Source of the DNA: JBPRGG01 sp051418075
Lineage (GTDB): Bacteria; Bacteroidota; Bacteroidia; Cytophagales; Cyclobacteriaceae
Direction: 5' to 3'
Assembly (NCBI GenBank): GCA_051418075.1
Contig: JBPRGG010000072.1
Location: forward strand, 1 to 64,000
Length of the DNA: 64,000 nt
The notes beneath the pieces are model-generated. The model saw only the letters and a program-made list of their open reading frames with translations, did no database searches and had not been told where the DNA came from. Positions 52,443-62,386 of this stretch are shown here, piece after piece. A program made the translations under genes and the position numbers. Numbering within the stretch: the stretch's first letter is position 1; each line of letters starts with the position of its first letter.

Positions 52443-53846
52443 ATGAAAAACGATAAAACTACCAGAAGAAAATTTTTAGCCCAATCTGCAGTTGCAGCCA
52501 GCGGAATTACTTTAGGTTTGAACTCAGTGGCACAGCCCGTCTCAGCCAATGTATTAGGCGCCAATGATAAAATCCGGGTGGGCTTTATTGGAGTTGGTAA
52601 CAGAGGATCCCAACTACTCCAACGATTTATGGGCAATGAGGATGTAGAGGTGGCCGCCCTTTGTGACGTTTATCAGCCATATACCAGCAGAAATCGTTCA
52701 GAAGTTGCTAGTCGTTATCTGGAGATCGGAAAGATACCTAAACTAGGTGAAAAATTTCCCAATAAAGTGCAGACCTATAAAGATTTCCGGCAAATGCTGG
52801 ATCAGAAGGATATTGATGCAGTAGTAATTGCCACCCCTGATCATTGGCATGCAGTACAAACCATTAATGCCCTGGAAGCTGGCAAAGATATTTATGTGGA
52901 AAAACCTCTTACCATCACCCTTAGGGAAGGCAGAATGATGATCGAGGCCCAGCAAAAAACCGATCGGGTGGTGGCAGTAGGCTTAAATAGAAGGGGATCC
53001 ACGGTCTATCAAAACCTGGCCCCCCAGGTACAGTCCGGTCTGGTAGGGCCGATTACCTCTGCCCAGGCCTTCAGGATCAGCAATATGTACCCTAATGGCA
53101 TTGGAAATCTTAAACCGGAAAATCCTCCGGCTGATTTTGATTGGGATATGTGGCTGGGGCCCCGGGCATACCGTCCTTATCAATACAATATTGCCCCCTA
53201 TTTCTTCCGCTGGTGGGATGATTATTCTTCCCAAATGGGAAACTGGGGAGTACATTATATGGATGTTATTCGTTGGATGATGGGTGAAGAAGCGCCTGTA
53301 GCCATTACGGCCCATGGTGGCAAATACGTATTAAGTGATGACCGGACAATTCCTGATACCATGGATGTGATCTATGAATTTGCCTCCGGGGCTCACGTAA
53401 AATTCAGCATCTATGAAGCCAGCGGTGGTCGTGGAGTTGATTGGGGAGAAATTGAATTACGAGGTGCCAAAGGAAATTTATATGCCAGTCAGGATGGATA
53501 TAAAATAGCGCCGGCCCGTTCCGGGCAGTTTCAGGATTGGAAGCAATTGGTAAAGCCCCAGGAAAGAATGCTCGAATCTGATGCCGAATTTGGGGATCTT
53601 GGTATTAAGGAAGATTCCACTGCTAACCTGATCAGAAACTTTCTGGATTGTGTGAAGTCCCGGGAAACACCCTGGTGTACCCTGGAGGATGGCCACCGTT
53701 CTACCAGCTTTGCCCATTTGGGCAATATAGCCCTGGCTATGGGAACCCGGATTGAGTGGGATCCAAAAAAAGAAGTGGTGACCAACATCAAAAAAGCCAA
53801 CGATCTGCTGCATTATGAATATAGAAAACCCTGGTCTTTGACCTGA
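52443..53846 (+). CDS. Tat-exported Gfo/Idh/MocA-family oxidoreductase
   Basis: A 467-residue NAD(P)-dependent sugar oxidoreductase. A twin-arginine signal (TRRKFL, about 6-11) precedes the Rossmann domain with GVGNRG (about 50-55) and EKPLT (about 153-157). The second domain carries the large Gfo/Idh beta-sheet. Secreted members often act on exported sugars with a bound cofactor, and the folded enzyme with cofactor explains Tat use. The sugar is unknown. It is the first gene of a three-gene operon. Confidence 0.9.
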   Translation: MKNDKTTRRKFLAQSAVAASGITLGLNSVAQPVSANVLGANDKIRVGFIGVGNRGSQLLQRFMGNEDVEVAALCDVYQPYTSRNRSEVASRYLEIGKIPKLGEKFPNKVQTYKDFRQMLDQKDIDAVVIATPDHWHAVQTINALEAGKDIYVEKPLTITLREGRMMIEAQQKTDRVVAVGLNRRGSTVYQNLAPQVQSGLVGPITSAQAFRISNMYPNGIGNLKPENPPADFDWDMWLGPRAYRPYQYNIAPYFFRWWDDYSSQMGNWGVHYMDVIRWMMGEEAPVAITAHGGKYVLSDDRTIPDTMDVIYEFASGAHVKFSIYEASGGRGVDWGEIELRGAKGNLYASQDGYKIAPARSGQFQDWKQLVKPQERMLESDAEFGDLGIKEDSTANLIRNFLDCVKSRETPWCTLEDGHRSTSFAHLGNIALAMGTRIEWDPKKEVVTNIKKANDLLHYEYRKPWSLT

Positions 53847-53852
53847 TACTGT

Positions 53853-54803
53853 ATGATAAATCGCAGAAAATTTTTAGCCACTGCCGGAATGGCCGCAATG
53901 TCGGTTCCGGCTTGGTCTTTGTCACAGGTAAAAAAGCCACCCTTAGCCTCCTCTGACAGGAAAATATGTGTTTTCACCAAACACCTTCAGTGGCTGGACT
54001 ATGCAAAAATGGCGGATGCCATTGATCAGATGGGCTTTGATGGGGTGGACCTGACCGTTCGTGCAGGCGGACATGTTGAACCGGTAAAGGTGGAAGATCA
54101 ATTACCGCGGGCAGTAGAAGACCTGAAACGTCACGGTAAAAAGGTATACATGATGACCACCCGCATCACAGATCCGAATGACCCTTTAACCGAAAGGATA
54201 CTCAAAACAGCCAGCCAGTTAGATATTCGTTTCTATCGCATGGGATATTTAGGCTATGAAAAAGAAAAGGGCATTTTAGGATCTTTGGATAATTACCGGC
54301 CTCAAATGAAGGAACTGGCTGATTTGAATCGTCAGTACCAGGTACATGGGGCCTATCAGAATCATGCCGGTACCAGGGTAGGAGGTCCGGTATGGGACCT
54401 GGCTTATTTGCTCAACGGGCTTCATCCTCAATATATTGGCTGCCAGTATGATGTGCGTCACGCTACAGTGGAAGGTGGTAATTCCTGGATATTAGGTATG
54501 GAATTATTGGCACCCATGATCCGGAGCACGGTAATCAAGGATTTTCTATGGGTAAAAGATGATGAAAAATGGAAAGCCAGGAGTGTGCCTCTGCAGGAGG
54601 GTATGGTCGATTTTGATAAGTACTGGGAAGTGGTAAAACACCTTCAAATTGGTGGACCTTTGTCCCTGCATTTTGAGTATCCGTTACTTTCTAAAATTGA
54701 GCAACAGCATTATAACGAAGCCGAAAAAATCCACAAAACAGTAGCCATCATGAAGGAAGATGTGGTAAAACTTAAAGAAATGATGAAATCTGCAAATTTA
54801 TAA
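53853..54803 (+). CDS. Tat-exported sugar phosphate isomerase/epimerase-like TIM barrel
   Basis: A 316-residue protein of the xylose-isomerase-like TIM-barrel superfamily. A twin-arginine signal (NRRKFL, about 3-8) precedes the barrel, with GFDGVDLTVRAGGHV (about 67-81), YRMGYLGY and VKDFLWVKDDEKW at strands of the barrel. It is 6 bp downstream of the Gfo/Idh gene. Enzymes of this type isomerise or epimerise sugars with a divalent metal; the activity is not known. Confidence 0.85.
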   Translation: MINRRKFLATAGMAAMSVPAWSLSQVKKPPLASSDRKICVFTKHLQWLDYAKMADAIDQMGFDGVDLTVRAGGHVEPVKVEDQLPRAVEDLKRHGKKVYMMTTRITDPNDPLTERILKTASQLDIRFYRMGYLGYEKEKGILGSLDNYRPQMKELADLNRQYQVHGAYQNHAGTRVGGPVWDLAYLLNGLHPQYIGCQYDVRHATVEGGNSWILGMELLAPMIRSTVIKDFLWVKDDEKWKARSVPLQEGMVDFDKYWEVVKHLQIGGPLSLHFEYPLLSKIEQQHYNEAEKIHKTVAIMKEDVVKLKEMMKSANL

Positions 54804-54807
54804 AGGT

Positions 54808-56226
54808 ATGTTAAATAAAATGAATCGCAGGAATTTCCTGGCCAGTGCCGGGACACTCACCGCCGGAGCGGGTTTAGGGTTAGGTATTAATATATCAGAA
54901 GGAGCAGCTAAAACATATGCAAAAATGAAAAAAATTAAGATCAGCCAGGTCAATTCTGATTTTGAAAGAGAACCCTTGATCAGACCATTTGGATTTAAAG
55001 GTGGATATATGACGGAGATATGGCAAACTGTGGCACAAATGCAAAGTGAATCAGGCATCGGAAAAATAGGACTCTGTACACAGAACGTACTTTGGTCAGA
55101 TGCCAAAGTTTTTGCCGGTCATTCTGAAAGCGGTGGGAATGCTTTGATGTATGCCCTGACGGAATATGCCTTGCAAATGGCCAAAGGCCTTTATTTTGAG
55201 ACACCCATTGATCTGCTGGACCAGGTACTGGAGGAGGTGTATGTTCATGGGAAAAAGATCTCCGGCAATCCCAATCTACGCAAAACTTTTGCCCTGAATG
55301 CATTAGTTGGATTTGACAATGCTGCCTGGTTGCTTTATGCTGAGGAAAATGGTATTAGTGACTTTGATACCATGATCCCGGCGGCCTTTAAACCTGCTTT
55401 ATCTAACCGGCATGAAAAAGTAGCCAGCATTCCATTAATGGCTTATTCCATCCCGATAAAGGAAATCAAGGATGCGGCTGAACAGGGATATTTCTTTATG
55501 AAAATTAAGATCGGTCAACCCGGTACCCAGGATGAAATGCTGGAAAAAGATAAAGCCCGGCTGTCTGCTATTCATGAAGCCATTGGTGATCAACGCACCC
55601 CGTATACAAAAAACGGAAAACTACCCTATTATTTTGATGCCAATGGCAGGTATGAATCTAAACAAACCCTGATGAAACTGCTGGACCATGCTGAAAAGAT
55701 CGGAGCTTTAGAGCAAATTGCCATCATAGAAGAGCCATTTCCGGAAGAACTGGAACAGGATGTGAGCGATCTGGGCGTTAGAATTGCGGCTGATGAAAGT
55801 GCCCACACCGATGAAGATGCGCTTAAACGCATCCAGATGGGTTATCAGGCCATAGCTTTAAAAGCCATTGCCAAAACTCTGAGTATGACTATGAAGATTG
55901 CCCAGGTGGCTCATGATAACCAGGTGCCATGTTTCTGCGCTGATCTCACAGTGAATCCCATCCTGATAGACTGGAATAAAAATGTAGCAGCCCGGTTAGG
56001 TCCCTTTCCGGGGCTGGGAGGTCTGGGCTTGCTGGAAACCAACGGGCATCAGAATTACAAATATTGGGAAACCATGGAAACCTATCATCCTTTTTCTGAT
56101 GCCTCTTGGAGGGAAACCCAACAAGGAGTATTTAACCTGAACCAGCATTATTACCAAAATTCCGGTGGCATATTTGAACCATCACCCCATTATCAGGATA
56201 TGTTCAGGCATATGGATAAGATGTAG
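54808..56226 (+). CDS. Tat-exported mandelate racemase/muconate lactonizing-type enzyme
   Basis: A 472-residue enolase-superfamily protein. A twin-arginine signal (NRRNFL, about 6-11) is followed by the N-terminal capping domain and the barrel. Catalytic and metal ligands are visible: KIKIG (Lys-x-Lys on strand 2), FDANGRY (Asp), IIEEPF (Glu) and AADES (Asp/Glu), then ALKAIAKT with a lysine, as in the MLE or dipeptide-epimerase subgroup. It may be an acid-sugar dehydratase, lactonizing enzyme or epimerase. It is 4 bp after the isomerase gene, completing the operon, and a terminator follows. Confidence 0.88.
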   Translation: MLNKMNRRNFLASAGTLTAGAGLGLGINISEGAAKTYAKMKKIKISQVNSDFEREPLIRPFGFKGGYMTEIWQTVAQMQSESGIGKIGLCTQNVLWSDAKVFAGHSESGGNALMYALTEYALQMAKGLYFETPIDLLDQVLEEVYVHGKKISGNPNLRKTFALNALVGFDNAAWLLYAEENGISDFDTMIPAAFKPALSNRHEKVASIPLMAYSIPIKEIKDAAEQGYFFMKIKIGQPGTQDEMLEKDKARLSAIHEAIGDQRTPYTKNGKLPYYFDANGRYESKQTLMKLLDHAEKIGALEQIAIIEEPFPEELEQDVSDLGVRIAADESAHTDEDALKRIQMGYQAIALKAIAKTLSMTMKIAQVAHDNQVPCFCADLTVNPILIDWNKNVAARLGPFPGLGGLGLLETNGHQNYKYWETMETYHPFSDASWRETQQGVFNLNQHYYQNSGGIFEPSPHYQDMFRHMDKM

Positions 56227-56274
56227 AAATATAGCATTTCACCATGTATTTAGTTGACTTTTTTCTGTCATTAT

Positions 56275-56307
56275 CCCCTGTTTCGCTTATCTCAGGGGGT
56301 TTTTTTA
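56275..56307 (+). terminator. Terminator of the Tat operon
   Basis: CCCCTG (56275-56280) and CAGGGG (56293-56298) form a 6-bp stem with a 12-nt loop, followed by a G and a long T run to about 56307. It starts 49 bp after the stop of the last gene. Confidence 0.8.
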
Positions 56308-56413
56308 TTAAACCTGTCTAAAACGTTACATTCTTCATAAACAGGTCGTTTTTAAGCCATTTCAATAATTGTTTAAACTTATATTTACCTTTCCTAAAAA
56401 ATAAAATTAAAGC

Positions 56414-59400
56414 ATGGGAAAGGAAGATAATTACCTGAAGAAAGAACTCTATCAACTGATACGAAAAAATGAATCTGTTTTTGACTTTTTACAGGAATCT
56501 GCCCTGGATGGGCTTTGGTACTGGGACCTGGAACAGCCAGAAAATGAGTGGATGAATCCTAAATTCTGGACTACTTTGGGCTATGATCCGGACCAGATGC
56601 CTCACAATTCTTCCGCCTGGCAAAACATCATCCATCCTGATGATTTGAACCTTGCTGCTGAAAATAGTAAAAAACATTTTGCTGATCCTGAATACCCTTA
56701 CGACCAGGTAGTCAGATTCACCCATCGAAATGGATCTACTGTGTGGATCCGCTGCCGTGGACTGGCCATAAGGGATTCAAACGGAAAACCTGTGCGGATG
56801 CTGGGCGCCCATACGGATGTAACCGGTCTGAAAAAAAAGGAGTTGGAACAACAAAAAATTATTAATCATTTAGAAACCATACTTAGCAGCACTGGTAGTC
56901 TTGTATTTATATTAGATCGATCTTTAACTATCAGAGAGTATTATGTACAGGGGCCTGAGAAACTATGGGTTAAACCTGAGGAATTCCTGAACCGGAAGTT
57001 AGCCGAAGTCTCCTTTCCTGATCAGCCACTTAAAATTATCACTGATACCATAAGTCAGGCTTTTAAGGAGAATAAACAAACAGAGGCGGAATATGAAATC
57101 CAATGGAAAAATAAAGTTGAGTTTTTTCATATGTCTGTCAATTTATGTTATAGTCAGCAGGATGAAGATCAGCAGGCTGTGTGCGTAATCAAGGATATTA
57201 CAGATAAAATTCAGGCTAATCTGCAGCTTTTTCAGAATGAAATGGAGTTGGATTTGTTTTTTAACAATTCCATGTATGGAGCTTTTTTTATGATACTGGA
57301 TCAGCCTGTTGAATGGAATGATCAGGTGGATAAGGAAGAGGTGTTGAAATATGTGATGCAGCACCAGCGGATCACCAGGATTAATCAGGCCATGCTGGAT
57401 CAGTATGAGGCGAGTAAAGAGCAGATGTTGGGCTTCAGGCCAATAGATTTTTTTGCTGATGATATGGACCAGGCCTATAATTTATGGCGGGAATTGTTTG
57501 ACAAGGGAAGTTTCCTGATAGAAAGTCTGGAAACCAAAATGGATGGCACCCCTTTAGCTGTTGAAGGCTTTTATAAATGCCTGTACGATCAGCAAGGGCG
57601 TATCACCGGTCATTTTGGCATTCAACAGGATGTGACATTGAGAAAAAAGGCTGAGCAACAATTGGTAGAAAGTGAAGCAAAAAACAAGAATTATTTAGAG
57701 AATGCCCCTTACGGGGTCTTTATTACAGATCAGAATGGTAAATACCTGGAAGTCAACCAGGCTGCGGCAAAACTCACAGGTTACGCTCAGGCGGAATTAT
57801 TAAACATGTATATTCCTGATTTGTGGGCCAATCCAGCCAACGAACTGGCCATGGCTGAGTTGGAAAGTTTGATGAAGACTGGCAAAAGTCATTCTGTCAT
57901 TTTATTTCGAAAGAAGTGTGGAGAAGAACGTTTTATGGAGGTAAATGCGGTTAAAATCGATCATCAAAGATATATCGGATTTGTTTCAGATGTGCATGAG
58001 CAAAAACTGGCTGAGGACGAATTAAAACAAAATAAAGAATACATCCAGCTTTTATTTGATTCAACTGCCGGTGCTGTATTTGGTACTAATACTGACGGTA
58101 TTTGTACTTTTTGTAATGTCACCTGCTTAAAATTATTTGGGTATCAGCACCATGATCAATTAATTGGTCAGCATATGCATGAACTGATTCACCATCATAA
58201 CCATAAAAATGAACAAATTAATCCCGGCGATTGTCCTGTACATTCAGCTTTTCGGGAAGGTGAAATTTATCATGATGATGATGTATTCCTCTGGAAGCAG
58301 GATGGGTCTGCTTTTCCGGCCGAGATTTGGTCACTTCCGGTAAAACAGGAAGGTAAAGTAACAGGCTCTGTTGTAACCGTTATGGATATTTCGGAAAGAA
58401 AAAATTCAGCAGAAAAGCTTATTCAAAGCGAAGAAAAATACAGGTTGTTGTCTAATTTGACTATTGAAGGTGTGGTGATCCATGATAACGGATTCGTGGT
58501 GGATTGCAACAAGTCTTTTTCTAAAATGTTGGGCTATGAAAATCATGAGATACTTCAGCAAAATGTGGTGAAAAAATGTGTGCATCCGGATGATATCTCC
58601 ATGATCCAACAAAACATTATTAAGGAAAGATCTACACCTTATTTAGTAAGAGGCCTGAAAAAAGATGGCACTACAATTCATCTGGAACTGGAAGGGAGAA
58701 ATATCTTTTATGACGATCGCTATTTACGGGTTGCAGCAGTAAGAGACGTATCAGAGAGAATGGAAGCTCAGAAAAAAATACTTCAAAGTCAACAACAGCT
58801 ACAGAAGCTAACAGATAATGTACCAGGAATTATCTTCCAGATCCGGGTTAACCAGGAAGGAAAGATGTCCTTTACTTTTTTGAGCAAACATGTATTGCAA
58901 CTGGGGCAGGATAAGGCTGAAAAATTGCAGATTGATCCTAATGAAGCATTCAACGATGTATATTCGGAAGATTTGCCCCATTTCAGAGCTTCAGTGGAGC
59001 GATCTTTGAGTATGCTTGAGTTCTGGGAAGTGGAATACCGGGTGACAAAAGAAAATAAACTGTTGTGGTTTAAAGGGATGGCCCAGCCAGAACAACAGCA
59101 GGATGGCTCAATCCTGTGGTCGGGCATTGTTCAGGATATCACTGCTCAAAAAGAAACACTGGAAGCCCTGGAACAGCAAAGGAAAAGGCTTAACAATATT
59201 CTGGAGGGAACTCAGGCCGGAACCTGGGAATGGAATGTTCAATCAGGAGAAGCAGTCTTCAACGAATATTGGGCTAACATGATCGGTTATAGTTTGGAAG
59301 AAATTCAACCTGCCTCTATCCAAACCTGGATGGATTTTGCTCACCCAGAAGATCTGGCCAGATCGAATCAATTATTGCAGGATCATTTTTCCGGCAAGAC

Positions 59401-62311
59401 TGATCATTATGAATTTGAATCCCGTATGAAACATAAAGATGGCAACTGGATTTGGGTACTGGACCGGGGAAAAGTGACCGAATGGTCTGAAGATGGCAAA
59501 CCGCTGAAAATGGCGGGAACCCATCAGGAAATTACCGAACGTAAAAAGGCAGAAGAAAAATTAAATCAATCCCGGAAACAACTAAAAAAACTTACAGATA
59601 ATGTTCCAGGAGCCATCTATCAATTTGAACTAAAGCCAGATGGTTCCATGCATTTTCCATTTGTGAGCAAAAACATATCCATGCTACATACTGCTACAGC
59701 AGAACAGTTTAAAGAAAATCCTGGACTCTCTTTCTCAGAAATACATCCCGATGATGAAGCATATATTCAATCATCGATCCAGGAATCTGCCCGTCAGCTG
59801 TCTGAATGGAAGGTAGAATACCGTACCAAACCCAGAAATGGTAAGATTTCCTGGCATAGCGGATTGGCCAAACCAGAGCTAAAAGAAGATGGGACAGTTG
59901 TCTGGTATGGCATTTTTCAGGATATTACCAGGTTAAAGGAAATCACACAAGCTCAAAAGGAATATCAGGAACATAACCTTAAATTAGCTGCTGAAAAGAT
60001 TAATATCCTGGAAAGCATCAGGGATGGATTTTTTGTGCTGAATAAAGACTTTATAGTAGAGTATTACAATGACGCTGCCGAAAAGTTATTAAATAAAAAC
60101 AAATCCGAGGTAATAGGACATAATATTTTTGATGCATTTCCGGAGACCAGGGGATCATTGTTTGAAGAACAGTATAGTTATGCCCTTGAGAACCAGGTAA
60201 ACGTTTCTTTTGAAGTTTATTTTGAACCCTACCAGGATTGGTATAAGGTGCTGGCCTATCCCTACGAAAACAAGATCTCCGTTTATTTCCAGATTGTGAC
60301 AGATCAAAAGAAAACAGAAGCCGAACTGATAAAGGCCAAAGAACTGGCCGAAGCTGCCAGTCATTCCAAATCTGAGTTTCTGGCCAATATGAGCCACGAG
60401 ATCCGTACTCCGTTAAACGGTGTGATTGGGTTTACCGATCTGCTTTTGAAAACCAGCCTGGATATGACCCAGCAGCAGTATATGAAAACTGTACATCAAT
60501 CTGCTACCACCTTGCTGGAGATCATTAACGATATTCTTGATTTTTCCAAAATTGAGGCAGGAAAACTGGAACTCCTGGAAGATAAATGCGATGTGATAGA
60601 GATGAGCAGTAAAATCACTGATCTGATCAAGTTTCAGGCACATAAAAAAGAGTTGGAAATACTGCTGAACATAGGTGAGGGTATACCTCGATTTATTCTG
60701 GCAGACGAAGTAAGACTTAAGCAGGTACTGGTGAATTTGTTAGGTAATGCCATAAAGTTTACAGAGAGAGGAGAGATAGAGCTTAAAATAGAACTACTGG
60801 AAAAAATATCTCAAAAAGAAGGGGTTTTTAGGTTTTCAGTACGGGATACGGGATTGGGAATTGGCGAAAGAAGTCAGCAGAAAATCTTCGAAGCGTTCTC
60901 TCAGGAAGATGCTTCAACCACCCGCAAATACGGGGGTACCGGCCTAGGGCTGGCCATCAGTAATAAATTATTAGCTATGATGGGAAGCCGGTTGCAACTC
61001 AAAAGTAAGTTAGGGGAAGGCAGTAGTTTTTATTTTGATATTCAAACTTCCACTATAGAAGGAGAAGCATTAGACTGGCATTGTGCCGAGTTGAAAAAAC
61101 AGTTCAAAAATATCCTGATTGTAGATGATAATGAAAACAACCGGAATATTTTGCAGCAAATGCTGAAAAATGAGTCTATACCAACCGAATTAGCTTGTAA
61201 TGGTTTGGAGGCTCTGCACAAAATTGCCCAGGGCAATAAGTTTGATGTGGTCCTGATGGATTATAACATGCCCTACCTGGATGGACTTGAAACAATTCAA
61301 AAGATCAGGCAGGAGCTGAAATTGTCCAGTGAGGATCAAAAGATCATGTTGCTACACAGTTCTTCAGATGATGAAAAAATCGTAGCGGCCAGTAAAACTT
61401 TACAGATCAATCAGCTTTTGGTAAAGCCGGTAACCATGCCTCAATTGTGCCAGGGTTTACTTAAAATGCAGGCTCATGCCACTGAAGATCCTGCTCCGGC
61501 TTCAGGGAATACCCTGGATCCGATCCGGCATAAGGGGAAAATATTGATTGCTGAGGATAACGAAATCAACTTGTTGCTGGCTGAAACTATTTTGCAGGAT
61601 ATCTTACCCGATATTGAAATTATAGTTGCTAATGATGGGCAGGAAGCTGTAAATTTATTTAAGCAGAAAAAACCTGATCTGGTGTTTATGGATATTCAAA
61701 TGCCGGTAATGAATGGCTATGATGCCACTAAAGCTATCCGGCAATTAGCAGGTAACGAAATTCCCATTATAGCTCTCACCGCGGGAACTGTAAAAGGCGA
61801 AGCAGATAAATGTAAAAATGCGGGAATGGATGATTACGTGACAAAGCCGGTGGTACAGGCAACTTTGCATAAGGTATTGAAAAAATGGCTCCCTCAAACC
61901 GTCACTGTCGAGAAGCAGCCTGAAGAGTTGCCCTGCATGCCAGAGGATGGGGATAAAACAGTTCATTTTGATCAAGAATTGCTCTATGAAAAACTAAAGC
62001 ATGATACTAACCTAATGATTACCATAGTTCAGAAAACGGTAAATTTCCTGGATAAATCAGTCAAAGACCTTGAGAAAAATTATCAGCAGAATCAACTTAA
62101 TGATTTACGGGAATTGGTCCATACACTTAAAGGGACGTCTGGTAACGTTTGTCTGATACAACTAAATTTACTGGCTACCCGGCTAATGGAGCAGATTGCT
62201 GAGGAAAAAATGGATCAGATTCCGGATTTACTGGTACAAATTGCTCAGGAAGTGCAGGTTGTTAAGCAAATCATTGCTTCTGGCAGCTGGAAACCACAAA
62301 AAGCAAACTGA
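56414..62311 (+). CDS. Ten-PAS hybrid sensor histidine kinase with two receivers and Hpt
   Basis: A 1965-residue signalling protein with no transmembrane segment or signal peptide, so it is cytosolic. I count ten PAS/PAC-like modules (about residues 15-1300). Next come HisKA (H1328 in MSHEIRTP), HATPase with N box (NLLGNAIKF) and GTGLGL, receiver 1 (D1616 in LMDYNMP), receiver 2 (D1760 in FMDIQMP) and an Hpt domain (H1903 in LVHTLKGTSG). All phosphorelay residues are present, so an intramolecular relay His-Asp-His is possible. PAS 7 and 9 share KLTDNVPG starts and look duplicated. It stands alone, with no regulator gene next to it. The ligand is unknown. Confidence 0.94.
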   Translation: MGKEDNYLKKELYQLIRKNESVFDFLQESALDGLWYWDLEQPENEWMNPKFWTTLGYDPDQMPHNSSAWQNIIHPDDLNLAAENSKKHFADPEYPYDQVVRFTHRNGSTVWIRCRGLAIRDSNGKPVRMLGAHTDVTGLKKKELEQQKIINHLETILSSTGSLVFILDRSLTIREYYVQGPEKLWVKPEEFLNRKLAEVSFPDQPLKIITDTISQAFKENKQTEAEYEIQWKNKVEFFHMSVNLCYSQQDEDQQAVCVIKDITDKIQANLQLFQNEMELDLFFNNSMYGAFFMILDQPVEWNDQVDKEEVLKYVMQHQRITRINQAMLDQYEASKEQMLGFRPIDFFADDMDQAYNLWRELFDKGSFLIESLETKMDGTPLAVEGFYKCLYDQQGRITGHFGIQQDVTLRKKAEQQLVESEAKNKNYLENAPYGVFITDQNGKYLEVNQAAAKLTGYAQAELLNMYIPDLWANPANELAMAELESLMKTGKSHSVILFRKKCGEERFMEVNAVKIDHQRYIGFVSDVHEQKLAEDELKQNKEYIQLLFDSTAGAVFGTNTDGICTFCNVTCLKLFGYQHHDQLIGQHMHELIHHHNHKNEQINPGDCPVHSAFREGEIYHDDDVFLWKQDGSAFPAEIWSLPVKQEGKVTGSVVTVMDISERKNSAEKLIQSEEKYRLLSNLTIEGVVIHDNGFVVDCNKSFSKMLGYENHEILQQNVVKKCVHPDDISMIQQNIIKERSTPYLVRGLKKDGTTIHLELEGRNIFYDDRYLRVAAVRDVSERMEAQKKILQSQQQLQKLTDNVPGIIFQIRVNQEGKMSFTFLSKHVLQLGQDKAEKLQIDPNEAFNDVYSEDLPHFRASVERSLSMLEFWEVEYRVTKENKLLWFKGMAQPEQQQDGSILWSGIVQDITAQKETLEALEQQRKRLNNILEGTQAGTWEWNVQSGEAVFNEYWANMIGYSLEEIQPASIQTWMDFAHPEDLARSNQLLQDHFSGKTDHYEFESRMKHKDGNWIWVLDRGKVTEWSEDGKPLKMAGTHQEITERKKAEEKLNQSRKQLKKLTDNVPGAIYQFELKPDGSMHFPFVSKNISMLHTATAEQFKENPGLSFSEIHPDDEAYIQSSIQESARQLSEWKVEYRTKPRNGKISWHSGLAKPELKEDGTVVWYGIFQDITRLKEITQAQKEYQEHNLKLAAEKINILESIRDGFFVLNKDFIVEYYNDAAEKLLNKNKSEVIGHNIFDAFPETRGSLFEEQYSYALENQVNVSFEVYFEPYQDWYKVLAYPYENKISVYFQIVTDQKKTEAELIKAKELAEAASHSKSEFLANMSHEIRTPLNGVIGFTDLLLKTSLDMTQQQYMKTVHQSATTLLEIINDILDFSKIEAGKLELLEDKCDVIEMSSKITDLIKFQAHKKELEILLNIGEGIPRFILADEVRLKQVLVNLLGNAIKFTERGEIELKIELLEKISQKEGVFRFSVRDTGLGIGERSQQKIFEAFSQEDASTTRKYGGTGLGLAISNKLLAMMGSRLQLKSKLGEGSSFYFDIQTSTIEGEALDWHCAELKKQFKNILIVDDNENNRNILQQMLKNESIPTELACNGLEALHKIAQGNKFDVVLMDYNMPYLDGLETIQKIRQELKLSSEDQKIMLLHSSSDDEKIVAASKTLQINQLLVKPVTMPQLCQGLLKMQAHATEDPAPASGNTLDPIRHKGKILIAEDNEINLLLAETILQDILPDIEIIVANDGQEAVNLFKQKKPDLVFMDIQMPVMNGYDATKAIRQLAGNEIPIIALTAGTVKGEADKCKNAGMDDYVTKPVVQATLHKVLKKWLPQTVTVEKQPEELPCMPEDGDKTVHFDQELLYEKLKHDTNLMITIVQKTVNFLDKSVKDLEKNYQQNQLNDLRELVHTLKGTSGNVCLIQLNLLATRLMEQIAEEKMDQIPDLLVQIAQEVQVVKQIIASGSWKPQKAN

Positions 62312-62333
62312 ATGGGTATAATATAAATAAAAA

Positions 62334-62364
62334 ATGTCACCTGTTAACATCTAACAGGTGACAT
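62334..62364. terminator. Bidirectional terminator between the hybrid kinase and the propeller gene
   Basis: ATGTCACCTGTTA and TAACAGGTGACAT form a perfect 13-bp stem around the 5-nt loop ACATC. A-rich DNA precedes it and the two genes converge. Confidence 0.85.
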
Positions 62365-62386
62365 AGCTTGTAATTATTAAAAATAA

